NCBI RefSeq assembly: GCF_000251145.1
Contig: NZ_AIDW01000037.1
Location: 162,170 to 226,169 of the forward strand
Source of the DNA: Sphingomonas sp. PAMC 26621
Lineage (GTDB): Bacteria > Pseudomonadota > Alphaproteobacteria > Sphingomonadales > Sphingomonadaceae
Reading direction: 5' to 3'
Length of the DNA: 64,000 nt
Below, piece by piece: positions 8,608-17,351 of this stretch. Each line of letters starts with the position of its first letter. Positions within the stretch are counted from its first letter, which is position 1. Made by a program: the position numbers and the translations under genes. The notes below the pieces were generated by a model. The model made no database searches, was not told the DNA's origin, and worked only from the letters and a program-made list of their open reading frames with translations.

Positions 8608-10740
8608 CTATTGCTCGTCCTCATAGCCATCGCGCTGCGGTGCGCGATCCTCGGGGTCGTCGCGGCGGCGGCGGTCGCGCTCGTCCTCGCGCCGCCCGTC
8701 GCGGGTCGGTTCGAAATCGAGCCGCCCGTCCCGCAATCGCACGCGCCCGACGCCGGGAATCTCGCCTTCGACCGGCGGGATATTCCCCGGGTCGAGGAAG
8801 TTCTCGATCGTCTCGCCAAAGCCGTTGGCGTCCGGGTCGACATCCTCGGTCACCGCCTCGGGCACCACCGCGCGCCCGACGCCGAGCGCCTGCTGCATGA
8901 AGTCGCTCCACACCCGCGCGGGCACGCCGCCGCCCGACAGTCCGGCGTTCGGCGTATTGTCGTCATTGCCGACCCACACGCCGACCACCAGCCCGTTGGC
9001 GAAGCCGACGAACAGCGCGTCGCGGCTGTCCTGCGTCGTCCCCGTTTTGCCGTAGGTCTTGACCGATAGCGCCGCCGCGCGCCCCGTCCCGGTCTCGGCG
9101 GAGGCGGACAACAGGTCGAGCATTTCGTCGCGGATCGTCCCCGACAGCGCATGCGGGCGATCGGTCAGCGTCGCGAACATGCCGCGCGACGGCGCATCCT
9201 CGAGCCCGCGCGCGCGGACCGGATATTGCTCGGCGGCGATCGCGGCATAGGCCTGCGTCAGTTCGACCAGCGACATGCTCGCGGTGCCGAGCGCGATCGT
9301 CGCCTCGTTCGGGATCGGCGTCGTCACGCCGAGATCGCGCGCCGCCTTGATGACGGCGGCGACGCCGACCTCCTGCGTGATCCGCGCCGCCGCCACGTTG
9401 GACGAGCGCGCGAACGCCTGCCGCAGCGTGATCGGGCCGAGATAGCGCCCGTCCGCATTCTTCGGGCTCCAGTTGGCGATCGTGATCGGCTTGTCGTCGA
9501 TGATCGAATCCGGGGTCATCCCGTGGCGCATCGCCGCGAGATAGACGAACAGCTTGAACGCCGATCCGGGCTGCCGCATCGCCTGCGTCGCGCGGTTGAA
9601 CGGGCTCGCGGCATAGGATTTGCCCCCGACCATCGCGACGACGCGGCCGTCGGGGCGCATCGCGACGAGCGCGACCTGCGCCTGCCGCAACCCGGCGCGC
9701 TTGACCGAACGTTCGGCGGCCTTCTGCAACCGGCGGTCGAGCGTGGTGCGGACCTTGCTCTCGGCGGCGAGTTCGCCCGCCTGGTCGCGCGCGGCGGGGA
9801 GCACCCAGTCCGCGAAATAGGTGCCGTTCGGAAGCGGCGCGACCCGGTCGCTCGCGAGCCGCGCGGGACGGACCGAGGCGGCGGTCGTCTTGTCGAGGAA
9901 CCCCGCATCGACCATTGCCGCCAGCACCAGCGCGCCCCGCGCGCGCGCGCCCGACAGGTTGACCGTCGGCGCGAGCTTGGACGGCGCCTTGACCAGTCCT
10001 GCGAGCATCGCCCCCTGTGCGATCGACAGATTCTCCGGGGTCCGCCCGAAATAATGTTTCGCGGCCGCGCGCAGCCCGTAGGTATTGTCGCCGAAATAGA
10101 CCGTCGAAAGGTAGCGCGACAGGATCTGGTCCTTGGTCAGCCACGCCTCGAGCCAGAAGGCGATCAGCACTTCGCGGATCTTCCGCGCGGCGGTGCGGTC
10201 CGAATCGAGGAAGGCGTTCTTCGCGAGCTGCTGCGTGATCGTGCTGCCGCCCTGGTCGCGCCCGCTCGAGCGCAGGTTGTGGACGAACGCGCGCGCGATC
10301 CCCTGCGGGTCGATCCCCCAATGCGACCGGAAGCGGCGATCCTCGATCGCGAGGAACGCGTTGGTGACGTTCTTGGGCAGCTTGGCGGCATCGACCGACG
10401 CGCCGACGATCGCCCCGCGCCGCGCGATCGGCGTGCCATCGTCCGCGAGCAGCGTGACGCTCGGCGGCGTCGGCGGCTGGAGCGACTTGGACAAGGGGGC
10501 GGTCACCGCGAGCCAGGCGACCGCGAGCACGAACAGCACGATCCCTACGCCAAGCCCGCGCATGATCCAGCGCATCCAGTTGATCTGCCGCCGCCGGCGC
10601 GGCGGGCGCGGATAGTCGTCGTCCTCGGGTTCGAACGGCGTCTCGCGGAGATAGCGTTCGGGCGGCGGAACCCCGTCCTTCAGCTCGAGCGGGCCATTGC
10701 GCGAGGAAGCCGGGTCGGCATCGAACGGATATGGGCGCAT
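8608..10740 (-). CDS. class A penicillin-binding protein (transglycosylase/transpeptidase)
   Basis: 710 residues. This bifunctional peptidoglycan synthase is anchored in the inner membrane. The N-terminal cytoplasmic tail is followed by one membrane segment (about 61-80). The GT51 glycosyltransferase has catalytic Glu133 in AIEDRRF and the GGSTITQQLAKN motif (about 164-175). The transpeptidase has the SxxK motif PGSAFK (Ser393, Lys396), the SxN motif SSN (446-448) and KTGT (565-568). The C-terminus is rich in Arg and Asp (about 660-710), probably disordered. It belongs to the PBP1A/1C-like group; I cannot assign the exact subtype. It is a single-gene unit, with palindromes downstream. Confidence 0.93.
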   Translation of the reverse strand: MRPYPFDADPASSRNGPLELKDGVPPPERYLRETPFEPEDDDYPRPPRRRRQINWMRWIMRGLGVGIVLFVLAVAWLAVTAPLSKSLQPPTPPSVTLLADDGTPIARRGAIVGASVDAAKLPKNVTNAFLAIEDRRFRSHWGIDPQGIARAFVHNLRSSGRDQGGSTITQQLAKNAFLDSDRTAARKIREVLIAFWLEAWLTKDQILSRYLSTVYFGDNTYGLRAAAKHYFGRTPENLSIAQGAMLAGLVKAPSKLAPTVNLSGARARGALVLAAMVDAGFLDKTTAASVRPARLASDRVAPLPNGTYFADWVLPAARDQAGELAAESKVRTTLDRRLQKAAERSVKRAGLRQAQVALVAMRPDGRVVAMVGGKSYAASPFNRATQAMRQPGSAFKLFVYLAAMRHGMTPDSIIDDKPITIANWSPKNADGRYLGPITLRQAFARSSNVAAARITQEVGVAAVIKAARDLGVTTPIPNEATIALGTASMSLVELTQAYAAIAAEQYPVRARGLEDAPSRGMFATLTDRPHALSGTIRDEMLDLLSASAETGTGRAAALSVKTYGKTGTTQDSRDALFVGFANGLVVGVWVGNDDNTPNAGLSGGGVPARVWSDFMQQALGVGRAVVPEAVTEDVDPDANGFGETIENFLDPGNIPPVEGEIPGVGRVRLRDGRLDFEPTRDGRREDERDRRRRDDPEDRAPQRDGYEDEQ

Positions 10741-10878
10741 ACTCAGCAGATCCCGACAGGACGAACGAGTGTATTATCTGTGTATGACAGATCGCGCAAG
10801 CAGGGGGACAGCATCGCGGGCTTTTAGCAGGCCCGGTGCCCTGGCGCGAGCAATGTTGCGCATGCCGGTATGACACCG

Positions 10879-10912
10879 CAGTCAGAGGGGCAGTCAGAGG
10901 GGCAGTCAGAGG
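10879..10912. repeat. 12-base tandem repeat (about 2.8 copies)
   Basis: The unit CAGTCAGAGGGG is repeated back to back about 2.8 times in the intergenic stretch between the PBP gene and the FMN reductase gene, upstream of the latter. It is too short and spacer-free to be a CRISPR; probably a slippage-prone microsatellite. Confidence 0.85.
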
Positions 10913-10987
10913 CATTGAGACAATTGCCCTGCCGGGCTATTGAGCGCGCTCCCGGTCCGTTTGGACCCAGCCGAAAGCCTTGCCCCG

Positions 10988-11578
10988 ATGGCCGAACCCG
11001 TATCCGATCAGCCCCTCGTCGTCGGGATCGGCGGGACGATCGGCGGTATCTCCTCGACCGAACGCGCGCTGCGCATCGCGCTCGACGCGGCGGGGCGCGA
11101 AGGCTTCCGCACCCGCATGTTCGGCGGCGCGGACATGGCGCGGCTCCCGCTCTACGATCCCAAGGCAACGACCCGCACCCCCGACGAAACCGAATTCGTC
11201 GACACGATCCGCCAGGCATCCGCAATCATCATCGCGTCGCCCGGCTATCACGGCAGCATCTCGGGCGTGGTCAAGAACGCGCTCGACCTGCTCGAGGAAA
11301 CCGCGCGCGACCCGCATCGCCAGTACCTTGCGGACATGCCGGTCGGCCTGATCGCGACCGCTTATGGCTGGCAGGCGACCGGCAGCACGATCGCCGCGCT
11401 GCGCTCGATCGTCCACGCTTTGCGCGGCTGGCCGACGCCGTTCGCGGCTGCGGTCAACACGCAGCTCACCAAGTTCGACGAGGATGGCGGCGCGAACGAT
11501 GCCGCGGTGATCGAACAGCTCTCGCTGGTCGGCAAGCAGGTCGCGCGGTTCGTGCCGGTGGCGATCCAGCATGGCTGA
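10988..11578 (+). CDS. NADPH-dependent FMN reductase family protein
   Basis: 196 residues starting MAEPVSDQPLVVGIGGT; an earlier ATG at 10940 would add 16 residues unlike the family. This is a flavodoxin-like fold with the signature SPGYHGSISGVVKNALD (substrate/FMN loop) and GWQATGSTIAALRSI. Members reduce FMN or quinones with NAD(P)H. Its last 8 bases overlap the start of the molybdoenzyme gene, so the two are likely co-transcribed; it could supply electrons or be unrelated. Confidence 0.85.
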   Translation: MAEPVSDQPLVVGIGGTIGGISSTERALRIALDAAGREGFRTRMFGGADMARLPLYDPKATTRTPDETEFVDTIRQASAIIIASPGYHGSISGVVKNALDLLEETARDPHRQYLADMPVGLIATAYGWQATGSTIAALRSIVHALRGWPTPFAAAVNTQLTKFDEDGGANDAAVIEQLSLVGKQVARFVPVAIQHG

Positions 11579-12769
11579 GCCCGTCGACCGTCGCGCCGCG
11601 CTCGCGCTCGGGGGCCTCGGCGTCGGCGCGCTCGCCAGCGCACCGCTCTGGGCGCAGGCGATGGTCGACCTCGGTCTCTCGGACGGCACCGGCCAGCGCG
11701 CGCTGACCAACGCCTTCCCCGGCAAGACGGGGATGATCCTGCAACGCAGCCGTGCGCCCCTGCTGGAAACCCCGATGGCGGCGTTCGACGGCGCGCTCGG
11801 CGACGATCCGTTCACCCCGAACGACCGTTTCTACGTCCGCTGGCATTATGCCGACATTCCGCTGTCGGTCGATGCGGCGGCGTTCCGGCTCAGGATCGGC
11901 GGCGCGGTCAAGCGCGCGACGTCCTTGTCGCTGACCGACATCCAGGCGATGCCCAGGGTCGAGGTGGCGGCGGTCAACCAGTGTTCGGGCAATTCGCGCG
12001 GGCTGTTCGCCCCGCGCGTGCCGGGTGCGCAATGGGGCAATGGCGCGATGGGCAATGCGCGCTGGACCGGCGTGCGGCTGCGCGACCTGCTCGACCGCGC
12101 GGGCGTCGCGCCGGGCGTGGTGCAGGTGAAGCTCTCTGGGCTCGACCAGGCCCCGGGCGAGGCACCGCATTTCGCCAAATCGCTCGCGCTCGACCATGCG
12201 CGCACGACGACGTGATCGTCGCCTACGGGATGAACGGCGCCGCGCTCCCGCTGCTCAACGGCTTCCCGCTGCGGCTGATCGTCCCGGGCTATTATTCGAC
12301 CTACTGGATCAAGGCGCTCGACTCGATCGAACTGCTGACCGCGCCCGACACCGGCTATTGGATGGAAAAGGCGTATCGCATCCCCGCGACCGCCGACGCG
12401 GGCGTGCAGCCCGGCGCGAAGGATTTCGCGACCGTCCCGATCGGCCGGATGCCGCCGCGCGCCTTCTTCACCCGCACCACGCCGCAGGAAGCGCGCGGGA
12501 TCGCGCTGGGCGGCGACGCGGGAGTCGCGAAGGTCGAGGTTTCGCTCGACGGCGGGCGAAGCTGGAAGCCGGCGCAGCTCGGGCCGGATCACGGCCCCTA
12601 CAGCTTCCGCCGCTGGGCGATACCGCTCGCGGGCCTGCCGCGCGGATCGCACGAGATCGCGGTGCGCACCGTCAACACGCGCGGCGTAGGCCAGAAGGCC
12701 ACGCCGATCTGGAACCCCGGAGGCTATATGCGCAGCAGCATCGAAACCGCGCGCGTGGTGGTGGCATGA
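11571..12769 (+). pseudogene. sulfite-oxidase-family molybdopterin enzyme, frameshifted
   Basis: Two overlapping reading frames together make one enzyme of the SorA/SoxC family. The first half (11571-12215, 214 residues) has a Tat-like leader (DRRAALALGGLGVGALA) and the molybdenum-ligand cysteine in AVNQCSGNSRG. It ends at a TGA at 12213-12215. The second half resumes in another frame with DDVIVAYGMNGAALPLLNG and runs to 12769 through the dimerisation domain. At about 12211 the sequence reads GCGCGC-ACGACGACGTGA; inserting one G restores Asp-Asp-Asp-Val and a continuous frame of about 400 residues. This is either a real inactivating one-base deletion or a sequencing error. The enzyme would oxidise sulfite in the periplasm, passing electrons to the cytochrome encoded next. 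Upstream overlap is 8 bases, downstream 4. Confidence 0.88.
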
Positions 12770-13095
12770 CGCGTGCGCCGCTCGTCGCGCTGCTGCTGCT
12801 CGGCGCGTGCCAGCGTGCGCCCGAGGCAACCCCCGCGCCCACCGCGATCGCGCTGACGTCGCAGTCGATCACGCTCCCGCCCGAGACCGCGACGCTCCCC
12901 GCAAGCGCGGAGATCCTGACGACCAACTGCACCGCCTGCCATTCGGCCGAGCAGTTGCTGACGCAGCCGAAGCTCGACGCCAAGACCTGGACGACCGAGA
13001 TCGGCAAGATGCGCACCGCCTACAAGGCCTCGATCGACCCGAAGGACGACCCCAGGATCCTCGCCGCGCTGCTGACGCTCCCAAATCAGAAATAG
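12766..13095 (+). CDS. c-type cytochrome lipoprotein, sulfite dehydrogenase partner
   Basis: 109 residues. The lipoprotein signal ends in a lipobox (LLLLGAC, with Cys about residue 15). One haem c motif CTACH sits in LTTNCTACHSAEQLL, and a distal methionine candidate is in IGKMRTAYKAS. The ATG overlaps the end of the molybdoenzyme frame (ATGA). Small cytochromes next to sulfite-oxidase-family genes act as electron acceptors (SorB/SoxD type); this pairing supports the assignment. Its last 10 bases overlap the convergent exporter gene. Confidence 0.85.
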   Translation: MTRAPLVALLLLGACQRAPEATPAPTAIALTSQSITLPPETATLPASAEILTTNCTACHSAEQLLTQPKLDAKTWTTEIGKMRTAYKASIDPKDDPRILAALLTLPNQK

Positions 13096-13841
13096 GCGCG
13101 CGCGAAGAACACGATCGTCGTCGCGGCGGTGACGAACAGCGTCCACCCGCGCACCAGCCCGGGGGACAGCCGCTTGCCGACGATCGCGCCGATCCACCCG
13201 CCGACGATCGCGCCGACGAGCATCGGCACCGCCGCCGCCCACGCGACCAGCCCGCCTGCGATGAACACGATCGCGGCGGCGGCATTGGCGAGCGCGAGCA
13301 TCAGCGTGCGCGGCGCAAACAGCGCGCGCGGCGACACCCCCGCGAGCAACCCGTAGATCGCGGTCGTCATCAACCCGACCCCGCCGCCGAAATAGCCGCC
13401 ATACACCCCGAGCAACGTCTGCGCCGCGATCAGCGTCCGCTGCCCGATCGCGACGCGGCTGTGGAGCGCATCCGCCGCCTGGCGGCCGAACGCGATCACG
13501 ACGAACGCGAACAGCAGCAGCCACGGGATGATCAGGTCGAACGCGCGCGTCGGCGTCACGACGAGCAGCGCGCTCCCCGCCAGCCCGCCGACGAAGGTGA
13601 TCGCCCCGAGCAGCCACACATTGACCCCGCCGACCGGCTGAAGCTCCTTGCGAAACGCCCAGGCGCTCGTCCCGGCCCCCGGCAGCAGCGCGACGTTCGA
13701 AGTCGCATTGGCGGTATTGGCGGGCAGCCCGAGCGCGATCAGCGCGGGGAGCGTCGCGAACGTGCCCCCGCCCGCCAGCGCGTTCATCGCGCCGCCGAGG
13801 ATGCCCGCGCCCGCGGACAGGCCGATTGTCGTCAGGGTCAC
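13086..13841 (-). CDS. TauE/SafE family sulfite/anion exporter
   Basis: 251 residues from a GTG start preceded by a strong GGAGG about 4 bases upstream; an in-frame ATG at 13862 lacks such a site. A polytopic membrane protein with about 8 segments and two related repeats (GILGGAMNALAGGGTF near the N-terminus and GGYFGGGVGLMTTAI in the middle), the hallmark of TauE/SafE permeases that export sulfite or organosulfonates. It converges on and slightly overlaps the sulfite dehydrogenase cytochrome gene, which supports a sulfur-oxyanion role. Confidence 0.88.
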   Translation of the reverse strand: MTLTTIGLSAGAGILGGAMNALAGGGTFATLPALIALGLPANTANATSNVALLPGAGTSAWAFRKELQPVGGVNVWLLGAITFVGGLAGSALLVVTPTRAFDLIIPWLLLFAFVVIAFGRQAADALHSRVAIGQRTLIAAQTLLGVYGGYFGGGVGLMTTAIYGLLAGVSPRALFAPRTLMLALANAAAAIVFIAGGLVAWAAAVPMLVGAIVGGWIGAIVGKRLSPGLVRGWTLFVTAATTIVFFARAYF

Positions 13842-13971
13842 CGCGCCTCCGTCCTGCCGCATCTTGTGCCGGACGCCTGTGCCGCAGCGGGCGGATCGAG
13901 GCAAGATATAGGGGTGGGTTCATCGACGGCGGGTTGTGGGACCGGCACGGGCCGCGAAACCCCACGCCCCT

Positions 13972-15180
13972 TTACCCCAGCGCCGCCTGCTTCTCCTCCG
14001 CAAGCCGATCGAGCTCGGCGCGCGTCTTCTTCTCGCTCGCGGTCTTGAGCTGCCCGCAGGCCGCATCGATGTCGCGCCCGCGCGGGGTACGGACCGGCGC
14101 GCTGATCCCCGCATCGAACACGATGTTCGAAAACGCCTTGATCCGCTCCGGCGTCGAGCACTCATACGGCGCCCCCGGCCACGGGTTGAACGGGATCAGA
14201 TTGACCTTCGCCGGCAGATCATAAAGTTTAAGCAACCGCACCAGCTCGCGCGCATCCGCGTCGCTGTCGTTCTTGTCCTTGAGCATCACATATTCGAACG
14301 TGATCCGCCGCGCGTTGTTCGCGCCCGGATAGTCCGCGCACGCCTGCAGCACCTGTTCGAGCTTGTACTTGCGGTTGATCGGGACGATCTCGTCGCGGAT
14401 CTCGTTGGTGACGGCATGGAGCGACACCGCGAGGTTGACCGAAATCTCCTCGCCCGCGCGCGCCATCAGCGGCACCACGCCCGAGGTCGAAAGCGTGATC
14501 CGGCGGCGCGACAGGCCGATCCCGTCGCCGTCCATCACGATCTTCAACCCGTCGCGGACATTGTCGAAATTGTAGAGCGGCTCGCCCATTCCCATCATCA
14601 CGATGTTGGTGAGCATCCGCCCCTCGGGCTGGCTCGGCCATTCGCCCAAAGCATCGCGCGCGAGCATCACCTGCCCGACGATCTCGCTCGGGGTCAGGTT
14701 GCGCACCAGCCGCATCGTGCCGGTGTGGCAGAAGCGGCAGTTGAGCGTGCAGCCGACCTGGCTCGACACGCACAAAGTGCCGCGGTCCGCATCGGGGATG
14801 AACACCATCTCGTAATCATTGCCGTCGTCGGTCCGCAGCAACCACTTGCGAGTCCCGTCGGTCGACACCTGCGCCTCGACCACTTGCGGGCGGCTGATCG
14901 TGAAGCGCTGCTCGAGCCACGGCTGCATCGTCTTCGAGATGTCGGTCATCAGCGAAAAGTCGGTGACGCCGCGATTGTAGATCCAGTGCCACAATTGCTT
15001 CGCGCGCAGCTTCGCCTGCTTGGGGTCGAGCTGCGAGGTCTCGAGCGCCATCCGCAGATCGGGCTTGGACAGGCCGAGCAGATCGATCCGCCCGTCGCTG
15101 CGCGGCACCAATGCGCGCGGCACGGGTACAGGGTCGATATGCCCCGGGATGGGCATGGAGAAGGCTGGTGCTGTCTGCAT
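13972..15180 (-). CDS. rlmN: 23S rRNA (adenine2503-C2)/tRNA methyltransferase RlmN
   Basis: 402 residues. This radical SAM enzyme methylates C2 of A2503 in 23S rRNA and of A37 in some tRNAs. The [4Fe-4S]-binding motif is CTLNCRFCHTG (CxxxCxxC); MGMGEPLYNFDNV and STSGVVPL follow; the catalytic cysteine near the C-terminus is in IDAACGQL. The ATG at 15180 is the first that does not give a low-complexity Pro/Arg extension. The 186 bases upstream to the SDR gene show nothing recognisable. Confidence 0.96.
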   Translation of the reverse strand: MQTAPAFSMPIPGHIDPVPVPRALVPRSDGRIDLLGLSKPDLRMALETSQLDPKQAKLRAKQLWHWIYNRGVTDFSLMTDISKTMQPWLEQRFTISRPQVVEAQVSTDGTRKWLLRTDDGNDYEMVFIPDADRGTLCVSSQVGCTLNCRFCHTGTMRLVRNLTPSEIVGQVMLARDALGEWPSQPEGRMLTNIVMMGMGEPLYNFDNVRDGLKIVMDGDGIGLSRRRITLSTSGVVPLMARAGEEISVNLAVSLHAVTNEIRDEIVPINRKYKLEQVLQACADYPGANNARRITFEYVMLKDKNDSDADARELVRLLKLYDLPAKVNLIPFNPWPGAPYECSTPERIKAFSNIVFDAGISAPVRTPRGRDIDAACGQLKTASEKKTRAELDRLAEEKQAALG

Positions 15181-15366
15181 GGGGCGCACATAGGGCAAAA
15201 CGCACGGTTTTTCTACTCCCCGTACGGCGGGAACGCGCACGGCAGGCCAGCGCGGCTGCCGCCCGCGCTCGGGCCGGCCCCCTGGCGGCGCGATCACCGG
15301 AGGAACCGGAAGAACGAAGCCGCGACTCGGCACGAACTTCCGGGACCTGCTTAGATTAGGACCTCT

Positions 15367-16164
15367 TCAAACAGCCGGGGCGTAGCGCGGTGCCGGACTG
15401 CCGACCTGCGTGGCACCAAATAGCGCATCCTGCGCGTCGTCATAGGCGGTCCAGAGTTGGGCGTCGTGGACCGAAGGAAGCGTCACCGCCTCGCCCGCAT
15501 CGAACCCGGCGAGCGCAGCATCGACCAGATTCTCCGCCGTCATGACGACCGCAGGATCGAGCGCCGAAAGCGGAAGACCGGCCTGGTCGTAGAATTCGGT
15601 GACCGTAGCGGCCGGAAGGACTACCTGGACGCGAACGCCGGTCCCCTGCAACTCGCCTTGCAGCCCACGGCTGAACATCACCACGTAGCTCTTCGTCGCG
15701 CTGTACAGCGTCGTGATGGGAAGCGCGTGCAGCGCCATGACCGACGCGATGTTGATGATCGCACCGGCATTCCGCTTCACGAACGCAGGCAGGACGGCGC
15801 GAGCCAGCCGGGTAGGCGCGACGAGGTTGAGCGCGATCGTCGAGGCCGTATCCGCATCGGACATGTCGAGGGTACCGCTCAGCTTGCCATTGCCCGCGTT
15901 GTTCACCAGCAGCGCGATCCGCTCGTCGGAGCGGAGCAGCTGCTCGACCCGTGCAAGACCTGTTTCGTCGGTAAGGTCGGCCTCGATCGCCTGGACCTCG
16001 ACGTTGTGCGCCGCCGACAAGGTTTCCGCCAGCATTCGCAAGCGATCGATCCGGCGCGCCACCAGCACGAGATCATAGCCGCGCGCGGCGAGGCGATCGG
16101 CGTACACCGCACCGATGCCAGAGGATGCCCCGGTGATGACGGCGATGGGATTGGCTGACGGCAT
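15367..16164 (-). CDS. SDR-family oxidoreductase
   Basis: 265 residues starting MPSANPIAVITG (an ATG nine bases upstream is also possible). A classical short-chain dehydrogenase: cofactor motif TGASSGIGAVYA, NNAG in LLVNNAGNGKLSG, and the catalytic Ser/Tyr/Lys in ASVMALHALPITTLYSATKS (YxxxK). Arg in VARRIDR suggests NADP preference. It diverges from the TetR gene across a short region with repeated motifs, so it is probably the repressor's target. Substrate unknown. Confidence 0.9.
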   Translation of the reverse strand: MPSANPIAVITGASSGIGAVYADRLAARGYDLVLVARRIDRLRMLAETLSAAHNVEVQAIEADLTDETGLARVEQLLRSDERIALLVNNAGNGKLSGTLDMSDADTASTIALNLVAPTRLARAVLPAFVKRNAGAIINIASVMALHALPITTLYSATKSYVVMFSRGLQGELQGTGVRVQVVLPAATVTEFYDQAGLPLSALDPAVVMTAENLVDAALAGFDAGEAVTLPSVHDAQLWTAYDDAQDALFGATQVGSPAPRYAPAV

Positions 16165-16183
16165 TGGTATCACCTCAGTATTC

Positions 16184-16245
16184 TTTAACGGTCATAAAAG
16201 AATGGAGTGGTTGCTTCCGCCTGTCAATCGTTGTTTAACGGGCAT
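16184..16245. promoter_or_regulatory. candidate TetR operator pair in SDR/tetR divergent promoter
   Basis: Two near-identical 12-mers, TTTAACGGTCAT at 16184-16195 and TTTAACGGGCAT at 16234-16245, are 50 bases apart; the second directly abuts the tetR start codon. The region is clearly AT-richer than its surroundings. TetR proteins usually bind the divergent promoter they share with their target, so these are plausible operators; inference only. Confidence 0.55.
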
Positions 16246-16246
16246 T

Positions 16247-16873
16247 ATGGAAACCCCGTCAAACCGACCGAGTGGAAGACCCCGCGGGTTCGACCGGGAC
16301 GCAGCGTTGGACAGCGCCATGCGTCTGTTCTGGCGGCACGGTTATGAGGGTGTATCGTTCCAGCAGCTCACGGCGGAGCTGGGCGTCGCGGCACCCAGCC
16401 TGTATGCCGCGTTCGGCAACAAGGCGGCGCTCTATCGCGAAGCGCTCGACCGGTACGCAGATTTCCGCGGAGCCTCCGATCTGTCGTTCATGGATGCGGC
16501 GGGGTCGCTTCGGGAGGCGGTGCACCTCGTGCTCGACGGCACCGCCCGGGGATTGCTCGATCCGAAGGGAGAGATCGGCTGCATGCTCAACACCGGGATG
16601 ATCGCCAGCCATCCGGACCATGCCGAGCTTGCGCAGGAACTCGTCCAACGTCGTGCCGCCTTCCGCACCTTGCTGGCGGAGAAACTGCGGCAGTGGCTGA
16701 CGGCAGAGCCCGCGGAGCGTCTGTCGCGGTTCATCACGGCGATCATGCAGGGTTTGGCCATCCAGGCGCGGGACGGGTACAGTCTGGCGGAACTGCAAGC
16801 GGCCGTGAGCGTCTCGCTCGACGCCGTGCCGGCCACCGCTCCGCTCGAAGCCGGACAGACTTCGATCGATTGA
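16247..16873 (+). CDS. TetR/AcrR family transcriptional regulator
   Basis: 208 residues from the ATG at 16247; a longer upstream reading would run through the promoter region. The N-terminal helix-turn-helix is FQQLTAELGVAAPSLYAAFG, preceded by AMRLFWRHGYEG. The ligand-binding half contains GCMLNTGMIASHPDHAELA, typical of regulators that control a divergent oxidoreductase. It likely represses the SDR gene and itself through the repeated motifs just upstream. Confidence 0.92.
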   Translation: METPSNRPSGRPRGFDRDAALDSAMRLFWRHGYEGVSFQQLTAELGVAAPSLYAAFGNKAALYREALDRYADFRGASDLSFMDAAGSLREAVHLVLDGTARGLLDPKGEIGCMLNTGMIASHPDHAELAQELVQRRAAFRTLLAEKLRQWLTAEPAERLSRFITAIMQGLAIQARDGYSLAELQAAVSVSLDAVPATAPLEAGQTSID

Positions 16874-16909
16874 AGATACCGTGCGCGATACTGGTCCTGG
16901 AACATCCTG

Positions 16910-17213
16910 CCCCTCGATCGGCGAACGGCGAGAAGGCTCCGCCGGCCGCATCGGGAAGGCCGTCGAAGACGTTTGGCACCAAGGGGGTGTCGGCGCTGCC
17001 CGGCAAGACGACGTTCACGCGGATGCCGCGGCCCGTCAGATCGTTCGTCCGGCTCCGTGCAACGGAGCGAACCGCCGCCTTGCTGGCATGATACAGCGAC
17101 TGGGACGGATACGCCTCGGACCCCGCAATCGAACCGTTGCCGACGATCACGCCACGAGGAGTTGCGCGGATGCCAGGCCGATGCCGTCGCTGCCGCCTTG
17201 TGAGGAAGACTGG
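16910..17213 (-). pseudogene. SDR dehydrogenase remnant with internal deletion
   Basis: On the minus strand an SDR N-terminus is visible (VFLT, then after a one-base frame change GGSDGIGLASAQL). It is joined within a few bases to the middle of the same fold (IVGNGSIAGSEAYPSQSLYH with YHASKAAVRS, then GRGIRVNVVLPGSADTPL). Roughly 100 codons between cofactor site and active site are missing, and the C-terminus decays after about 16910. It is therefore a dead gene. It is not a copy of the intact SDR at 15367-16164. The rest of 16874-17351 holds no other gene. Confidence 0.8.
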
Positions 17214-17351
17214 CCGCCTGGTTCCCCGCAAGTGTCCCACACCTCAAATCTGTCACGCCGCGCCTATCCGGCATTTCACCATCGTGCGGGAAGGGTTTGT
17301 CGGCCCCTCCTGATCCCGCTATTCGTCCCGCCGGGTCGGGGGGACGGACGA

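Noticed and set aside
8963..10915. Second long frame on the same strand as the penicillin-binding protein
   Set aside because: A frame-shifted shadow of the PBP gene; Arg-rich and without conserved motifs.
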